From NCBI GenBank assembly GCA_964247055.1, contig OZ176051.1, positions 3,906,001 through 3,970,000 on the forward strand: DNA of 64,000 nt, in the 5' to 3' direction. The DNA is from Paragordius varius. Its lineage: Eukaryota; Nematomorpha. The notes under the pieces are model-generated. The model was not told the DNA's origin, searched no databases, and saw nothing but the letters and a program-made list of their open reading frames with translations. This document shows, one piece after another, positions 22,301 to 33,050 of this stretch. Position numbers and translations under genes: made by a program. How positions within the stretch are numbered: the first letter of the stretch is position 1; each line of letters begins with the position of its first letter.

Positions 22301-24798
22301 ATTTGATTTTATGTAAAGTATGTTTTAAAATTATGGCATTAAAAAGCTTGTTTAAACATATTTATTTTTAACAATATCACACTTATCCTTTTTATTGGAT
22401 ACTTTGCTTATAACATTTTTATTTTAAAAAGCTTATCGATATTTTTTATCCTTAAAAATATATTTCTAAACTGTTTAAGTATCCAAAGGAGTATTTAATT
22501 ATATGCAATATCAAACGTTAACGAATTTATTTTTTTATCATTTCTCGAAAAATGTTTGATATCTGTACTTTTTTTTATTAATCCCCCAAAAATTAACAAA
22601 AATTTCTTAAACACTTTAGTTCTGAAACAACAACCAATGAAAGTAGTACTCCTGATGAGCAGACTCAACTTAACACGTCTAATCAAATATTTACTGCACC
22701 TATATTAAAACAACCAACCTGGTTTTGTGAGGTGTGTTATTGTGAAAATTCTTGTGATGCCAACAAGTGTCTTGCATGTGAAAGTGTTAGAAAAGTTATT
22801 GCTAATCCAGTTTCAAATCAATTTTCCGAACAACCTTTGGAAATGGCGATTCAAACTAATGATCACAAGACTGAATTTGACGAAAAAAATACTAGTCTCC
22901 TATCTAATAAAAGTTTATATTATGCGTTTAAGTTATATGAGCTTTATATATATCAGGGATTTTTATGCATGTTTCATTTATTTGGTGGTGTTACTCGTAA
23001 AAATTTGCTTTGTATTTAGTCATGAATGATTTTTTAATGTACTTTTCCAGTTTTGCTAAAACTATATTTTTCATTTAAATTTTTAATTTGATGTCAAATA
23101 AAATACCTTTTATTTCCAAATTTTTTGTTTGCAATAAATGTGAATAAGTATTTTTATTAAACGAATATCATATAGCTAAAATATTTGTTATCAAATTTTA
23201 CCTAAAATTAAACAATTATATACCTCTAAGTAACATTCAATTTTCGGTATATATATAGGTTTGGTGTCAGAAATGCCAAGCAAATTTTCTTTTGCATTTA
23301 CTTTGCCTGTACCGACGGTTAAAACACCACTTTCTGATAATAAAATATCATCGTTTTCGTTTGATTTACCATCTAAAGTTGAAAAAATAGCAAAATCCCC
23401 TTTGGAAACAAGCCATACTGTTGATGAGGTTGGTGAGGTATATAGTAAATTAAAAAAAACCTAAATTCTGAGATGAAAGATAAAAAGTAAAAGGCTTTTT
23501 TTGTAAAAAAAGCTATTTTATATAACCCATTATAGAAAATTTGAGTTCATTAATTTATATGCTTACTATCCCTTTTCGTAGCCCAAAACGATAGGTTTTA
23601 GAATATAAAACAAGGATTAAAAAATATTAGTTTTTTATTATTTATGTTTTGTCTTTTTTATATATTTTTTTATCGAGATATTGGATTTCCAAAATTTTAC
23701 AATTTTTTATAAAGACTTGTTGTAATTATATTTAAAAAACGCCTTATCTAGCATTTTTTCTAATTGAATCGAGATATTTGATTAAATAAAACCTTTCAAT
23801 AAAAATGTACATTTAATTCTTATGTTAACATTTTTTTTTCATTTTATATACATTTATTTAGGGAGAGGGAGATGAGAGTATAAATGATAATCCTGTTACC
23901 CCATCTAAAATGGAAAGGGAGGAAAAGGGTCAACATGTGCTATTTGCCGAACGTGCTAAATTATATAGGTTTTTTTCTTACCCATACAATATTTTACCTT
24001 TTTTTGTATTCAGATAAGAGTTAATTTTATCTATAATAATAAATTTTTATCATAATTTTTTTACTTCAGGGTATTGAGGCAATTTTTACTGTTTTTGTGT
24101 ACAATTAATGATTTTACTGGTCATTTTTTGAAATCACCTCCATGAAATTAGTTGAAATTTAATTTTATTTTGCTGGATTTTGTAAATTTTCTAATATAGT
24201 AAAGACAAATATTTTAGTTTTGATGTTTCTCCATAAATTAACTGCCTCTTTTTTTAATCCAATGTTGAAAATTATCTCAATAATTATAAGGTTATAGATT
24301 TTTTGAAAATGAATAATTGTAAAACTGATTTTTAGGTATAAGATTTATATAAATTGACTATGCATATAAATTTTTTTAAATTACCCCTATATAATTATTA
24401 AAATTTATGCAAACTCTATATAAAATACTGGTGAAAAACCTTGATGCTACTAAAATCATCAATTTTTTTGTTCAACCATATATAGATATGACACTGAAAC
24501 CAAAGAATGGAAAGAGCGTGGATTGGGTTTGCTTAAAATACTTCAAGAAATGCCGCCAACTGAAAAAGCGAATTCTGCCCACAAATTAGGTCCAAATGCC
24601 AAACCTGGCAAAAAACGTATAATTCTAAGGAGAGATCACATATATAAATTGGCCTGTAATCATTATATACCGAATCGTGCCAAACTCATACCATTTGGAA
24701 ACCATACTAATGTTAATTCATCAGAGGCACGTGATAAGACAAAAGATGAAGGTTTGATATCCAATTTTTTGAAATTAAATCTCATGGTTTGATATCTA

Positions 24799-24854
<56 letters not shown>

Positions 24855-25410
24855 TTTTTGTTGATAGATGATATGCCAATAAAAATTTGCTTTTAAAAAA
24901 TATTTTTTATGGAATTTGTTAAGAAAATTTAATTGGCTTATACATAAGCTAAAAATTCTCTTTTTATTTTAACCCAAACAATTTATTTTTTTATTCTTAT
25001 GGTCGCGTTTTTAACAAACCAAAATTTTATAAAAATAAAATTATCTTTATATTGAAACGTTTTTTTAAGTAGGTAGTTAAGATTTTTGTTAGCTATTCAA
25101 CAAACTAGATAAAACATTTGTTTTTGATAATATTACAGTAAAAATTATGTTTTAATTTACGATGTTTTAATTAGTAAAATATAAAAAAAGTTTTTTGTTA
25201 ATTTTTTTTTATTTTTTGTTATCTAGGAGTTACGCGTTACAGTTGGTATGCTTTAGATTTTGCACATCCTGATGCGCTAGAAGAAGGCAAAGATACTTCA
25301 AAGGGACGCAATGAATTTTTTACGGCTAAATTTAAAGTTTGTTTGAAAAAAAATTTGTTATTTATAAGAATTTTATAAATAAAAACTGTTTTAACATTTA
25401 TATAATTTGT

Positions 25411-25449
<39 letters not shown>

Positions 25450-28400
25450 TAGACTCCCCAAATAGCTCAGCAATTTAAGGATATTTTTGAGAATGATCTG
25501 GAAACAAAAGTATTATATAGTTCTTCGATAACCTTTATTTTGTTGGCGTTTAGAGTCAAATATTTTAAGTACTTTTAAACGACCAAATTATTAACGTGTT
25601 TAAAAAATATTTATTATAACAATTTATCTATATTACCTACTTTCTTTCGATGAGGATGTAATTATGTACAATTGAAACATTTTTTTGTCAACCGCGCATT
25701 CATTGTTTATTATCTACTTTTAATATATAAAAAAAATAATTAAACACACCAACATAAGATAAAACAGGACACACTCTATTTTTCAGATTTCGACCACCGA
25801 ATTTCAAGTTTTATTTTTTCAATAAACTTTATTTAATTATAAATTAATTAAGACTGTTAATTCTGATGAGGATGAAATTACCATTGTTTATGATAACATG
25901 CCAGCACCTGAGCTCGTTTCCAAAGCCCAATCGCTTAAAATGTCACCCTTCTTTTATTCATATTTGGAGAAAAAGGAACCTCACCATATATTATCATTTA
26001 CTCCTGACAACTCCAACGCAGCATTAAAAACAGGTATTAAAAAAAAATTTTTTGCTTTAAATTATGATTCGTTAGAATTTAAAAAGGAAAAGAATAAAAA
26101 GGAAAAGAGTAATTTATTGTACTAAGGCATATTTTTGATAAGGGTATTCTATAAATAGTGTCTGATATATTTTTTTCCGCCATATATAAGGGACCTGATT
26201 TTTAATAACGAGAGCCTATCGTAATAATGGATTGAAGGAATAGAAATATAAATTGGTAGCGCATTTGTCAGCATAAAAATTTAATATCAAAAGGTTTTAT
26301 ATGAAAAATATATCAACTTTTACTCAATTTAGACCTAATTTTCTAAACTAGTTTAGTTGAACACAGAAATGTTTTTACTAACATTTTTTATGTTGAATTT
26401 TAGAGACAAAATGTATGACTTGTGAATCTTTAGCTGATGAGAGTCATATTGATAATGTAAATAATGGGCTGTTAAAATCTGAAGGTGTTAAAAAAGAAAT
26501 TTTATCCACTGATAAAGAAATCACGCCAGAAAAGAATGGTAACATAATTTTTAATTTAAGACTATACTTTATTAAATATTACATAATAAATTTCTTTTTA
26601 TAAATAATATTTATATGTATCTGCATTTTTTAATAATAGAAACGATATCACCTATTACCGCTACGAATAAAATGATACACAGCGATAAAAATGGGTATCT
26701 AATTGACGTATCTACCCAAGAATACATTCTATTTGATGAACGAGCTAAAATATACAGGTTAATTTGTTTTTGAAAGTTAAAAAAGATTTTATAACCCATT
26801 AAATATCACGTAAAAATTTATTTTTTTAATAAATTTTTTTTGGTAAAAATTAAAATGTTGTCTAAATATTGTTTTGTTTTCTAAATATAGTTTATAATAT
26901 ATTTTAGCATACTGATATTTTTAATTTTTTGTGAAAGATAACTTATTTTTCAATTTATATGCGGATTAATAATATTTCATAAAACAAAATTGAAAAAAAA
27001 CTTAGGCCTAATCTATATAAATATGAAAATAAATTAAAAAACATGATTTAAAAAAATAAGAATTCTTTTATAATAGACGAATTGTAATTTGCGAATTTGA
27101 TGATTTTTAACGTTTTAAACCTTCTTATTTGTGATAATCCCATAACATTAAATTGATTTATTGATCAATTATATTTGATGATTTGATCGTTAGATTCGAT
27201 AGCGCAGAAAAAGCTTGGAAGGAGAGAGGCTTAGGTCAAATGTTAGTTTTGGCTCACCCAAGCATTCTTGCCCAAAATTCTCCTGCTGCTGATAATGAAG
27301 GTGAAATTTTGCGCAATATTGAAAGCACGCGATTACTATTTAGACGAGAACAGGTGCTTAAATTGGCATGTAATCATCGCATAGATTCTACACTTAAACT
27401 TGTCCCTGGTCCTATGACAGAAAATAAAAGTTACATTAATTTATAATTATATTAAATTTAATTAATGATGATATTTTGGTTTTTTACATAATAAATAACC
27501 CTTCTGACCGATGTAAATGCTGCATTTTATTATTACCACAAATATAAAATGTATGTTTAACTTAATTAAACAAAAGGGAATTTACATTTAATAGTTACCA
27601 AACAAAGGGGAATTTACATTAAATAGTTTCGGAAAGTTTAAAGCTTTTAACATTTATACAATACAATTATTTTATATTATTTTAAATCCCGCAATAAACA
27701 AGTGCTCTTGAAAGTTTTTTGACTCGATATTGTTTATAGTGACTAACGCGCCTATCCCATTTTTTTAATAATTAAACATAGTTACTAAGCCTTTTTATCA
27801 TAAACTTTTCCGATTTATAAATAAGGTTTTCTGGAAGTTATGTCCGCCCTTTATAAAAACGATTGCTATGGGTAAAAATACTGTATGTTAAATGAATAAT
27901 GAATGCTCTTTCATAATTTCTCAGATAAATTGAGTAATGATGGTCCGACCTCTTATACATGGCGAGCCTTAGATTTTAGCAGTGAAGATATTGTTGGGAC
28001 ATCCCTAACATTGGCAAATGGTATTGAAGAAAAATTTACAGTTCGCTTCAAGGTAAATATATATTTATTTAGTATATTTATTCATATTTTTTGTAATTTT
28101 CTTTTTATTTGCAATTTAGACCTCGGATCAAGCTAAACGCTTTTTTGATTGCGTTGAAGCTTGTAAGATTGGAAAGTATCCTAAGCCATTAACAACAAAA
28201 GGTAATTCATAAACTAATTTTTTGAAAATAAATATCAATTAAAGGCACTCCTTAAGATTAATTTTCTAAATATTTTAAACTATGGAAATACTCATAGATT
28301 TACCTCAAATTTTATCGGCCATAAAATCCCACAACACACCAGAAATAAAACCAGAACACGCTGAAACCAATGATGAAAATGATAAGGACACAATTAACAT

Positions 28401-31400
28401 TAAAAGTCAAGAGATTACACCACCTTTGATTGCAAGCAGCCACAAATTAAATGTTTGTGAAAATAATTTAACCAATTTCTCAAAACTTTTCCCAACTCCT
28501 GCCGTTAAAGAGAACGAAAAAAGTGATAAAAATATAACCAATCTTGTGGGCAAAATGATTGGTATGTTAGTCTTTTTTTTATTATCTAAAAAATTAATAT
28601 ATATATATACCATTTACAATTCAAATTCACCCTAAAACAATTCAAATTCACCCTAAAAATAAAATTATATGTTTTCGGGCTAATAAAACTTAACATTTAT
28701 ATGAAATAAGGCTATATGGCTTATTTATTATTTTTTCTGTATTATTTTAATTTTAAACAAAATTTTATTTGAGGGTGAATTTGAATTGTTCAAGAGGGAA
28801 TTTGTATTATTTAAGGGTGAATTTAAAGTAAATGATAATATATATATATATATATTCACTATCTCCATTACTTAAATTAGATACCAGTATTGAAAAGCCG
28901 TTTACGCTAGACAATTTAAAAATATCAATTCCTTCAAGTAGTTCAACTATTACATCACACAACGCTCTATTTTCAATCCCAAACACATCTATATTGAGTA
29001 TAATATAATTTTTAATTATGCTTATTAGGTTTAGAGTCTCAGATATTTTTATGGATTATTTAAACTTTAAATATATAAGTTTTGTAATTTGAATATTATA
29101 GCTTTTAAACTAACTTTCATAAATATAAGCTTGATTTAATTTTGTTATAAAGGAATTTAAATTATACTGCGAAATTTATAAACTAAAGACAGGCATTTTT
29201 ATAAGACACAACCATAATTTTTATGAAAAAACCTATCTATTTTGGGGTGCAAATTATGGAATGGAGATGTAAATTGTTAATATAGCCTAAATTATATATT
29301 TTTATATCTAATTTATGTGGTTAGAAAAGTAAAGTTAAAAAAAATTGCTATTGTCTTTTAAAAAAATATTTATCTTTTAGTTTTTCTCCTTGTTTTTATA
29401 CTAATTTTATTTTTTACTGTAATTTTAACTAGGTGGACTGTCGGATAAAACAAGCTCTATTTTTTCCATACCCTCTACTACTTTAACGAGCAACAATAGT
29501 TCAACACTTTCATTCCCTAAAATTTCGTTTAATTTTTCTACGACCTTGATGACACCTAATGTAACCAATTCAAACGCACTTAACAACGTAATAACTGGAA
29601 ATAAGGAACAACCATTATCTTTGGCAAATAAGGCAACAAGCAACATTGTTTCAACATCAAATTCTTCTCTGTTTGGGTTTGGATTTAACTCTGGTGCAAA
29701 CACTTTGAGTTTTGGTAATATAAATTTATTTCTTTTGCATAATATGTTTAACGCAGTTTAACCAAAAAATGCGGGATTTTTATAAAATTATATGGAGCAA
29801 AAAAATGTAGTCTATTAATATAATAAATTGTTTAATTTAAGAAATGAAATATTAGTTTCGGAGCTAGTTGATTTCTATAAATAGAACGAAAAAATGATCA
29901 GAAAATTGTTGTTCACAACAAATAAATTTACAGCTCTACATAATAATTTTGATCGTAATTACTTTTTATCTTATTAAAATGTTTTAATAAAATATCCGAT
30001 TTTTAAGCTCAATTGGCAACAAACGTTACCTCGACTAACAATGCACCCGCTGGTAAATTAGAAGAAACACAATCTTCTCAAAAAGCATCGTCAATCTCTA
30101 CTGAAAACAATCCAGAGAATAATAAAACTTTTGGATTTCAGGGTGGTTTTGGATTTGGCTCAAATAATACTTCGGGTGCGTTTTCTTTTGCTACTTTAGC
30201 CGCTTCAAATGCAAAAACGGTAGTTGGCGATAATACAAAAAAAGAAAGTGATGAAATCAAACCATTTTGGGGGAGTTCTACTGGTAAGGATTATATATAT
30301 ATATATATATATTTACTTTTAATTATGTCATAGATAAGTGTAAAATTCAAAAGAGGAAATTCACATCAATAAAATGATCTTTTATCGTTATCAAATTTTA
30401 TTTTGCCTTTACGTTAAAATAATTAATAATTTAAGAGAGAAACGCATTACTTTTACTTTGTTTGCAACTACTTTAGCAGATAACACTAAATGGACATTTG
30501 GATCATCCACAAATATTAATCCATCGTTATTAACGCCAAAACCGTTATTTGCTTTACAAAATAATTCAATCCAAAAGGTAGATTTAAATAATTAGAAAAA
30601 TGTTATTATTAACATGTTTAGTTGACCTATTCATTTTTCCAATCCTTTTTGTGATGTTAAAATCTATTTTTTTTTGTATTAAAAGCTTAAGGCGTCATAG
30701 TAGGTAGGGCGCCGGACTCTCACACTTTGTGCCAGAGTTTAAGCCTCGAAACTACGCATTTTTTCCATCATCACTGTCAGCCCTGGGCAGGCGAGTGTTA
30801 AAGCCTTCTCATGTCCGGATACAATTTAAGTCCTTACCCTTTAATAAAAAAGGAAAAAAGAGACTCTAAATTGTATATTATTATTGTATTAAAAGCTTAA
30901 GCATTTACATTATTTCGACTAAAGCTTCACTTAAATTTATCTATTGCTTTTGATAAAATTCGAATTTTAGCTTACCAAATTTTCAGCCTTTGTTTATGAT
31001 TTTTTTACCATTATAAACAATCATCTAAACAAGAGCTGATTGAAATTGGATTTCAGCGAAACATTTTTATTATAAAAAATAATTTTTTTAGAATTTTATT
31101 TTTGGTTATATCAAATAATTAATAGGGGCCCTGTAATACTGTATTTATGGCCCGTTCATCAAATACCGATAAAATATGATAATTTAAATCTATAATATCA
31201 AATGCCATCTCGAATTTATAATTTTTTTATAGTCACTGAGCCATACCCCAGTAGACAATGAGGAGGGAGGAAGCGGTGCTGAAGACTCTAATGATACCCT
31301 TGCCGCTTATGATAAAACGAACGAAATCATAAATGCTCCCATAGTTGAATTAGTTAACGTCGTTACTGGTGAAGAAAATGAAACGCCCATTTTCAATGAA

Positions 31401-33050
31401 CGCGCAAAATTGTATAGGTAGGTTTATTTTTGTGATGTGATGTAACAAAAATTAATAAGGGTTGGCGATTTAAAAAGTTAATATTGGGTAAAAAATGTCA
31501 TATTTTGGATTTTTTGAAATTTTTGATTTTATTGTCAATATAATTAATCACAAGCAATTTATGTGTGTACATATCCGTGTGATACAGCATATATAAGCGA
31601 TTCTGTTTTTTATCGGGCAAATATGAATAAAATCTGGCTTTAATAGTTTATACATATTTTTATTGATAGGTTAATTTTCCATTATTTATATGATTTTTTG
31701 TTTCACTATAGATTTGATAACAATACTAAGGAATGGAAAGAAAGAGCTGTTGGTCAATTCAAAATTTTGAAATCTACCTCAAGCTCAGATAATACTCCAT
31801 CGTATCGTATTCTTATGCGTCGCGAAATTATTCATAAGGTATTTTTTAATTTATAACGAATTTTTTTTTAATTTTTTTTTAAAAAACTGATCTAATAATT
31901 TCGTTCGTAATTTAAAATTCAATAGAAATTTTAATTATAAAGTATAAACTAAAAGACAAATATTTTTCAAAAACTGTATTTTATATTTCTTATTTATCCT
32001 ATCGTTTTGGGTTGTAAAGGAATACAGATAATTCCTAACAAATTAAATAATATAAATTCACAATTGTAATTATCTTCTAAAAATTAGGGTAGATAAAAAG
32101 TATGGTTGGCTTTTAAAAAATTTGTCTAGTCTAATTATAATTTTTATACACACCTATACTCCTATTTTCCACTAACAAAAAATGATTGAGCTATCCTTTT
32201 TTAAATAAATATATTTATAATTTATATTTTGTCTTTATAATTTATATAATTTATCTCAAGGTTGCCTGTAATCATCGCATAACACCAACACTAAAATTTG
32301 AACCATTTAAATCGGACGCCAAAGGGACATCTCTAACTTGGCAATGTATGGATTATAGTGAAGAGCCCGAGTCTGGCTCTCCACCTGGCCGTATAGAAAC
32401 TTTTACTGTCCGATTCAAGGTATATAAAAGAATGCATTTTTGCTTTAGATATGTTTTTATTTTGAAAGAGTTTGGAATATGCTTTATTTTGGTTTTTTTA
32501 AATATCTATAAACCATGAGATAGTGTTTTTGGCGTCTGCTTAGTTTCGTTTATCATAGAATATGGATGAAAATAAAAAAAGCATTTTTAACTTTGTAAAT
32601 TGAATTTTTTCTTACCAAAGAGTATGGATTAATATTTGCTATATTGAAAATAGTAATGCAATGGTTCATTATTAAATTTTAATAGAGTTTGAATTTTTCG
32701 GTTAAACTTTGTTGTGTGGTTTTTTTAGGTTTGAAACTATGATATTTCCAACGTTTAAACGCTTAAAGAAGATTATGGATTATCAAATTTGCATTATATG
32801 ATTAAAATGCTAAAGAATTACAATGAAAAAAAATAAATTTAAAATATATTTTTTTTCATACGCTTTTAGGATAATAGTAGGAGATGATATACTAACTTTT
32901 TCAAAATTATAATTTTAAATTGGTTTTTTTTTTCGATATTTTACAAATCTATATATCATTTTTTCCATTACATTTACATTTTAGAATGTCCAAATGGTCC
33001 AACAATTTCTTGAATGTGTGACAAAATGTCAAAATGAAATAAAGAATTAA
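7388..33050 (+). CDS. RANBP2: Nup358/RanBP2 nucleoporin, 34 exons, about 1903 aa
   Basis: Cytoplasmic-filament nucleoporin that binds Ran-GTP. Exons: 7388-7456, 7479-7552, 7576-7689, 7713-7756, 7783-7832, 7861-7920, 7947-8001, 8027-8200, 19279-19976, 20237-20471, 20893-21249, 21598-21728, 22011-22192, 22620-22912, 23259-23437, 23862-23968, 24486-24751, 25227-25336, 25453-25509, 25853-26033, 26404-26538, 26640-26757, 27194-27429, 27925-28052, 28120-28201, 28298-28561, 28881-28997, 29433-29714, 30008-30283, 30477-30577, 31233-31417, 31712-31838, 32261-32419, 32985-33050. Summed length is 5712 nt, divisible by 3, with phases matching at every junction. Domains: TPR-like helices (1-137), Ser/Asn-rich linker, coiled coil (about 375-446), one RanBP2 zinc finger (about 782-803), Ran-binding domains (about 906-1085, 1191-1378, 1725-1903), a SUMO-ligase-like IR segment (1086-1145), FG stretches. 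No cyclophilin domain. The first exons are the least certain. Confidence 0.88.
7457..8026 (+). other. Seven ultrashort introns of Nup358
   Basis: Introns at 7457-7478 (22 nt), 7553-7575 (23), 7690-7712 (23), 7757-7782 (26), 7833-7860 (28), 7921-7946 (26) and 8002-8026 (25). Each starts GT and ends AG. Removing them turns a stretch full of stops into one frame reading AKKYLDLYLEERP, NIPALLLMGDILFSQKSY, INSLQKEVLLK and SKKWLNITQEF, which follows the first TPR helices of human RanBP2 position by position. Exon boundaries could move by a few bases, but the need for removal of these segments is strong. Confidence 0.8.
8243..8490 (+). repeat. 21-bp tandem array 1
   Basis: About eleven imperfect copies of a 21-bp unit containing TTTTCCCAGTCAATCGAAAC, with variants AATAAAAA for AATCGAAA. 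It forms the left end of the composite element. Confidence 0.9.
8489..9520. repeat. Long inverted repeat, arms 8489-8722 and 9285-9520
   Basis: The left arm (ACGGTTTTATTTTTGATGAT ... TTAAGATAATGTTTTTTATT) returns almost base for base as its reverse complement in 9285-9520. The spacer of about 560 bp holds a short hAT-type element. With the flanking 21-bp arrays, also inverted, the palindrome spans 8243-9706. Confidence 0.85.
8865..9149. mobile_element. Short hAT-type non-autonomous element, copy 1
   Basis: The right end reads GCGGCCCGCGAAGG...TTGGACACCCTTG, the reverse of a CAAGGGTGTCCAAC terminus typical of hAT (Charlie/SPIN-like) families; the left end CAAGGGCATAAGGCGGCC is more decayed. 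The interior shares blocks with the copy at 49638-49921 (GCAAAAATATGC, AAAATCT.AGTAA, GATATTTCTTA, TTTTACAGTCTTATA). No clear target duplication. Confidence 0.6.
9516..9789. repeat. 21-bp arrays 2 and 3, facing each other
   Basis: 9516-9706 carries the 21-bp unit in reverse orientation (ATTGACTGGGAAAATGTTTC, about nine copies). At 9707-9712 the orientation flips and 9711-9789 carries about four copies forward. The head-to-head switch marks the join between two copies of the element. The ORFs across it are just the unit read as a seven-residue repeat. Confidence 0.85.
10529..11551 (+). pseudogene. Tc1/mariner-type (IS630-like) transposase, broken
   Basis: Three adjoining frames give one transposase in order. 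An N-terminal helix-turn-helix region (RLVKRVFFDGEWTVDVSKDL, NYNTARQIM) lies at about 10540-10842. The catalytic core has YLDECGYNNH (first Asp) near 11010 and IIMDNARIHKK (second Asp) near 11255, then PYSYMLNPIEMAFSIMKNFV (Glu) near 11330-11390. Spacing between the second Asp and the Glu is 34 residues, as in Tc1 (DD34E). At least two frame breaks (about 10840-10880 and 11239-11252) make it inactive. It sits between inverted arms 9790-9945 and 11663-11766 of the composite element. Confidence 0.85.
11770..11832. repeat. GC-rich double hairpin followed by a run of 17 G
   Basis: Reads CTCGTGCTGCTACGCAGC then CCGAG, a stem of CTCG/CGAG and GCTGC/GCAGC with loop TAC. It is followed at once by GAAGTCCTTCGGACTTC, a perfect 7-bp stem with loop TTC, then T and G17 at 11816-11832. 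It stands out sharply in AT-rich DNA and sits exactly at the left edge of the satellite. Confidence 0.85.
11833..18656. repeat. 6.8-kb satellite of alternating 578-bp (A) and 478-bp (B) monomers
   Basis: Monomers start at GTGGCTCG (A) or GTGACGCG (B): partial A 11833-12184, B 12185, A 12663, B 13241, A 13719 (73 bp deleted, 505 bp), B 14224, A 14702, B 15280, A 15758, chimaera 16336, B 16814, A 17292, B 17870, partial A 18348-18656. Full A copies are 578 bp and full B copies 478 bp, so the dimer period is 1056 bp. A and B are related, sharing GACTATGTTCGGCGCAATCG, GGGGTGGGCCC and AAGGGCGAAGCTATTGTCGG. Copies are nearly identical, so expansion is recent. The repeated 106-, 84- and 70-codon ORFs are by-products of the monomer. 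Confidence 0.92.
18721..18975 (-). repeat. 21-bp tandem array 4
   Basis: About twelve copies of the 21-bp unit in reverse orientation (ATTGACTGGGAAAACGTTTC), ending TTTAGACTGGGAAATGG next to (TA)n. It is the right end of the composite element and mirrors 8243-8490. Confidence 0.9.
22722..22790 (+). other. RanBP2-type zinc finger in Nup358 exon 14
   Basis: Reads WFCEVCYCENSCDANKCLAC: Trp, CxxC, Asn, CxxC, the zinc-ribbon signature that in RanBP2 binds Ran and COPI. Human RanBP2 has eight such fingers; only one is visible here. Confidence 0.85.
24790..24851. repeat. (TA)n microsatellite in Nup358 intron
   Basis: About 60 bp of near-perfect TA dinucleotide in the intron after exon 17. Shorter (TA)n runs occur at about 25420-25447, 28843-28855, 30293-30311, 56452-56470, 56718-56745 and 57151-57178, all in introns. 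Confidence 0.9.
25853..26033 (+). other. IR-like SUMO-interaction exon of Nup358
   Basis: Exon 20 encodes SDEDEITIVYDNMPAPELVS followed by KAQSLKMSPFFYSYLEKKEP. This parallels the IR1/IR2 repeats of vertebrate RanBP2 (DDDVLIVYELTP...KLPPTFFCYKNRPDY), the catalytic SUMO E3 segment. The acidic stretch plus ITIV is a SUMO-interaction motif and MSPFFYSY corresponds to the FFCY segment that contacts UBC9. Only one repeat is seen, between Ran-binding domains 1 and 2 rather than between 3 and 4 as in human. Confidence 0.75.
27565..27620. repeat. Two-copy direct repeat in Nup358 intron
   Basis: AACAAAAGGGAATTTACATT then TAATAGTTACC is followed by AACAAAGGGGAATTTACATT then AAATAGTTTCG. The motif resembles the inner repeats of the TACCATT-ended short elements, so it may be a remnant. 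Confidence 0.55.
28608..28838. mobile_element. TACCATT-ended short inverted-repeat element, copy 1
   Basis: Left end TACCATTTACAATTCAAATT then CACCCT, with the ACAATTCAAATTCACCCT block duplicated. The right end carries the reverse (AGGGTGAATTTGAATTGTTC ... GTAAATGATA). About 230 bp, flanked on both sides by TA repeats, in a Nup358 intron. Too small to encode anything, so a MITE-like element. Confidence 0.75.
30691..30883 (+). mobile_element. tRNA-derived SINE with 17-bp target duplication
   Basis: The head resembles a tRNA: GGCGTCATAGTAGGTAGGGC then GCCGGACTCTCA (A box region) and CCAGAGTTTAAGCCTCGAAA (B box, consensus GTTCRANNC). The body continues to an A-rich tail near 30843-30860. TTGTATTAAAAGCTTAA occurs immediately before (30674-30690) and after (30884-30900) without mismatch, the hallmark of LINE-mobilised insertion. 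It is in the 655-nt intron before Nup358 exon 31, and the perfect duplication implies a young insertion. Confidence 0.85.
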
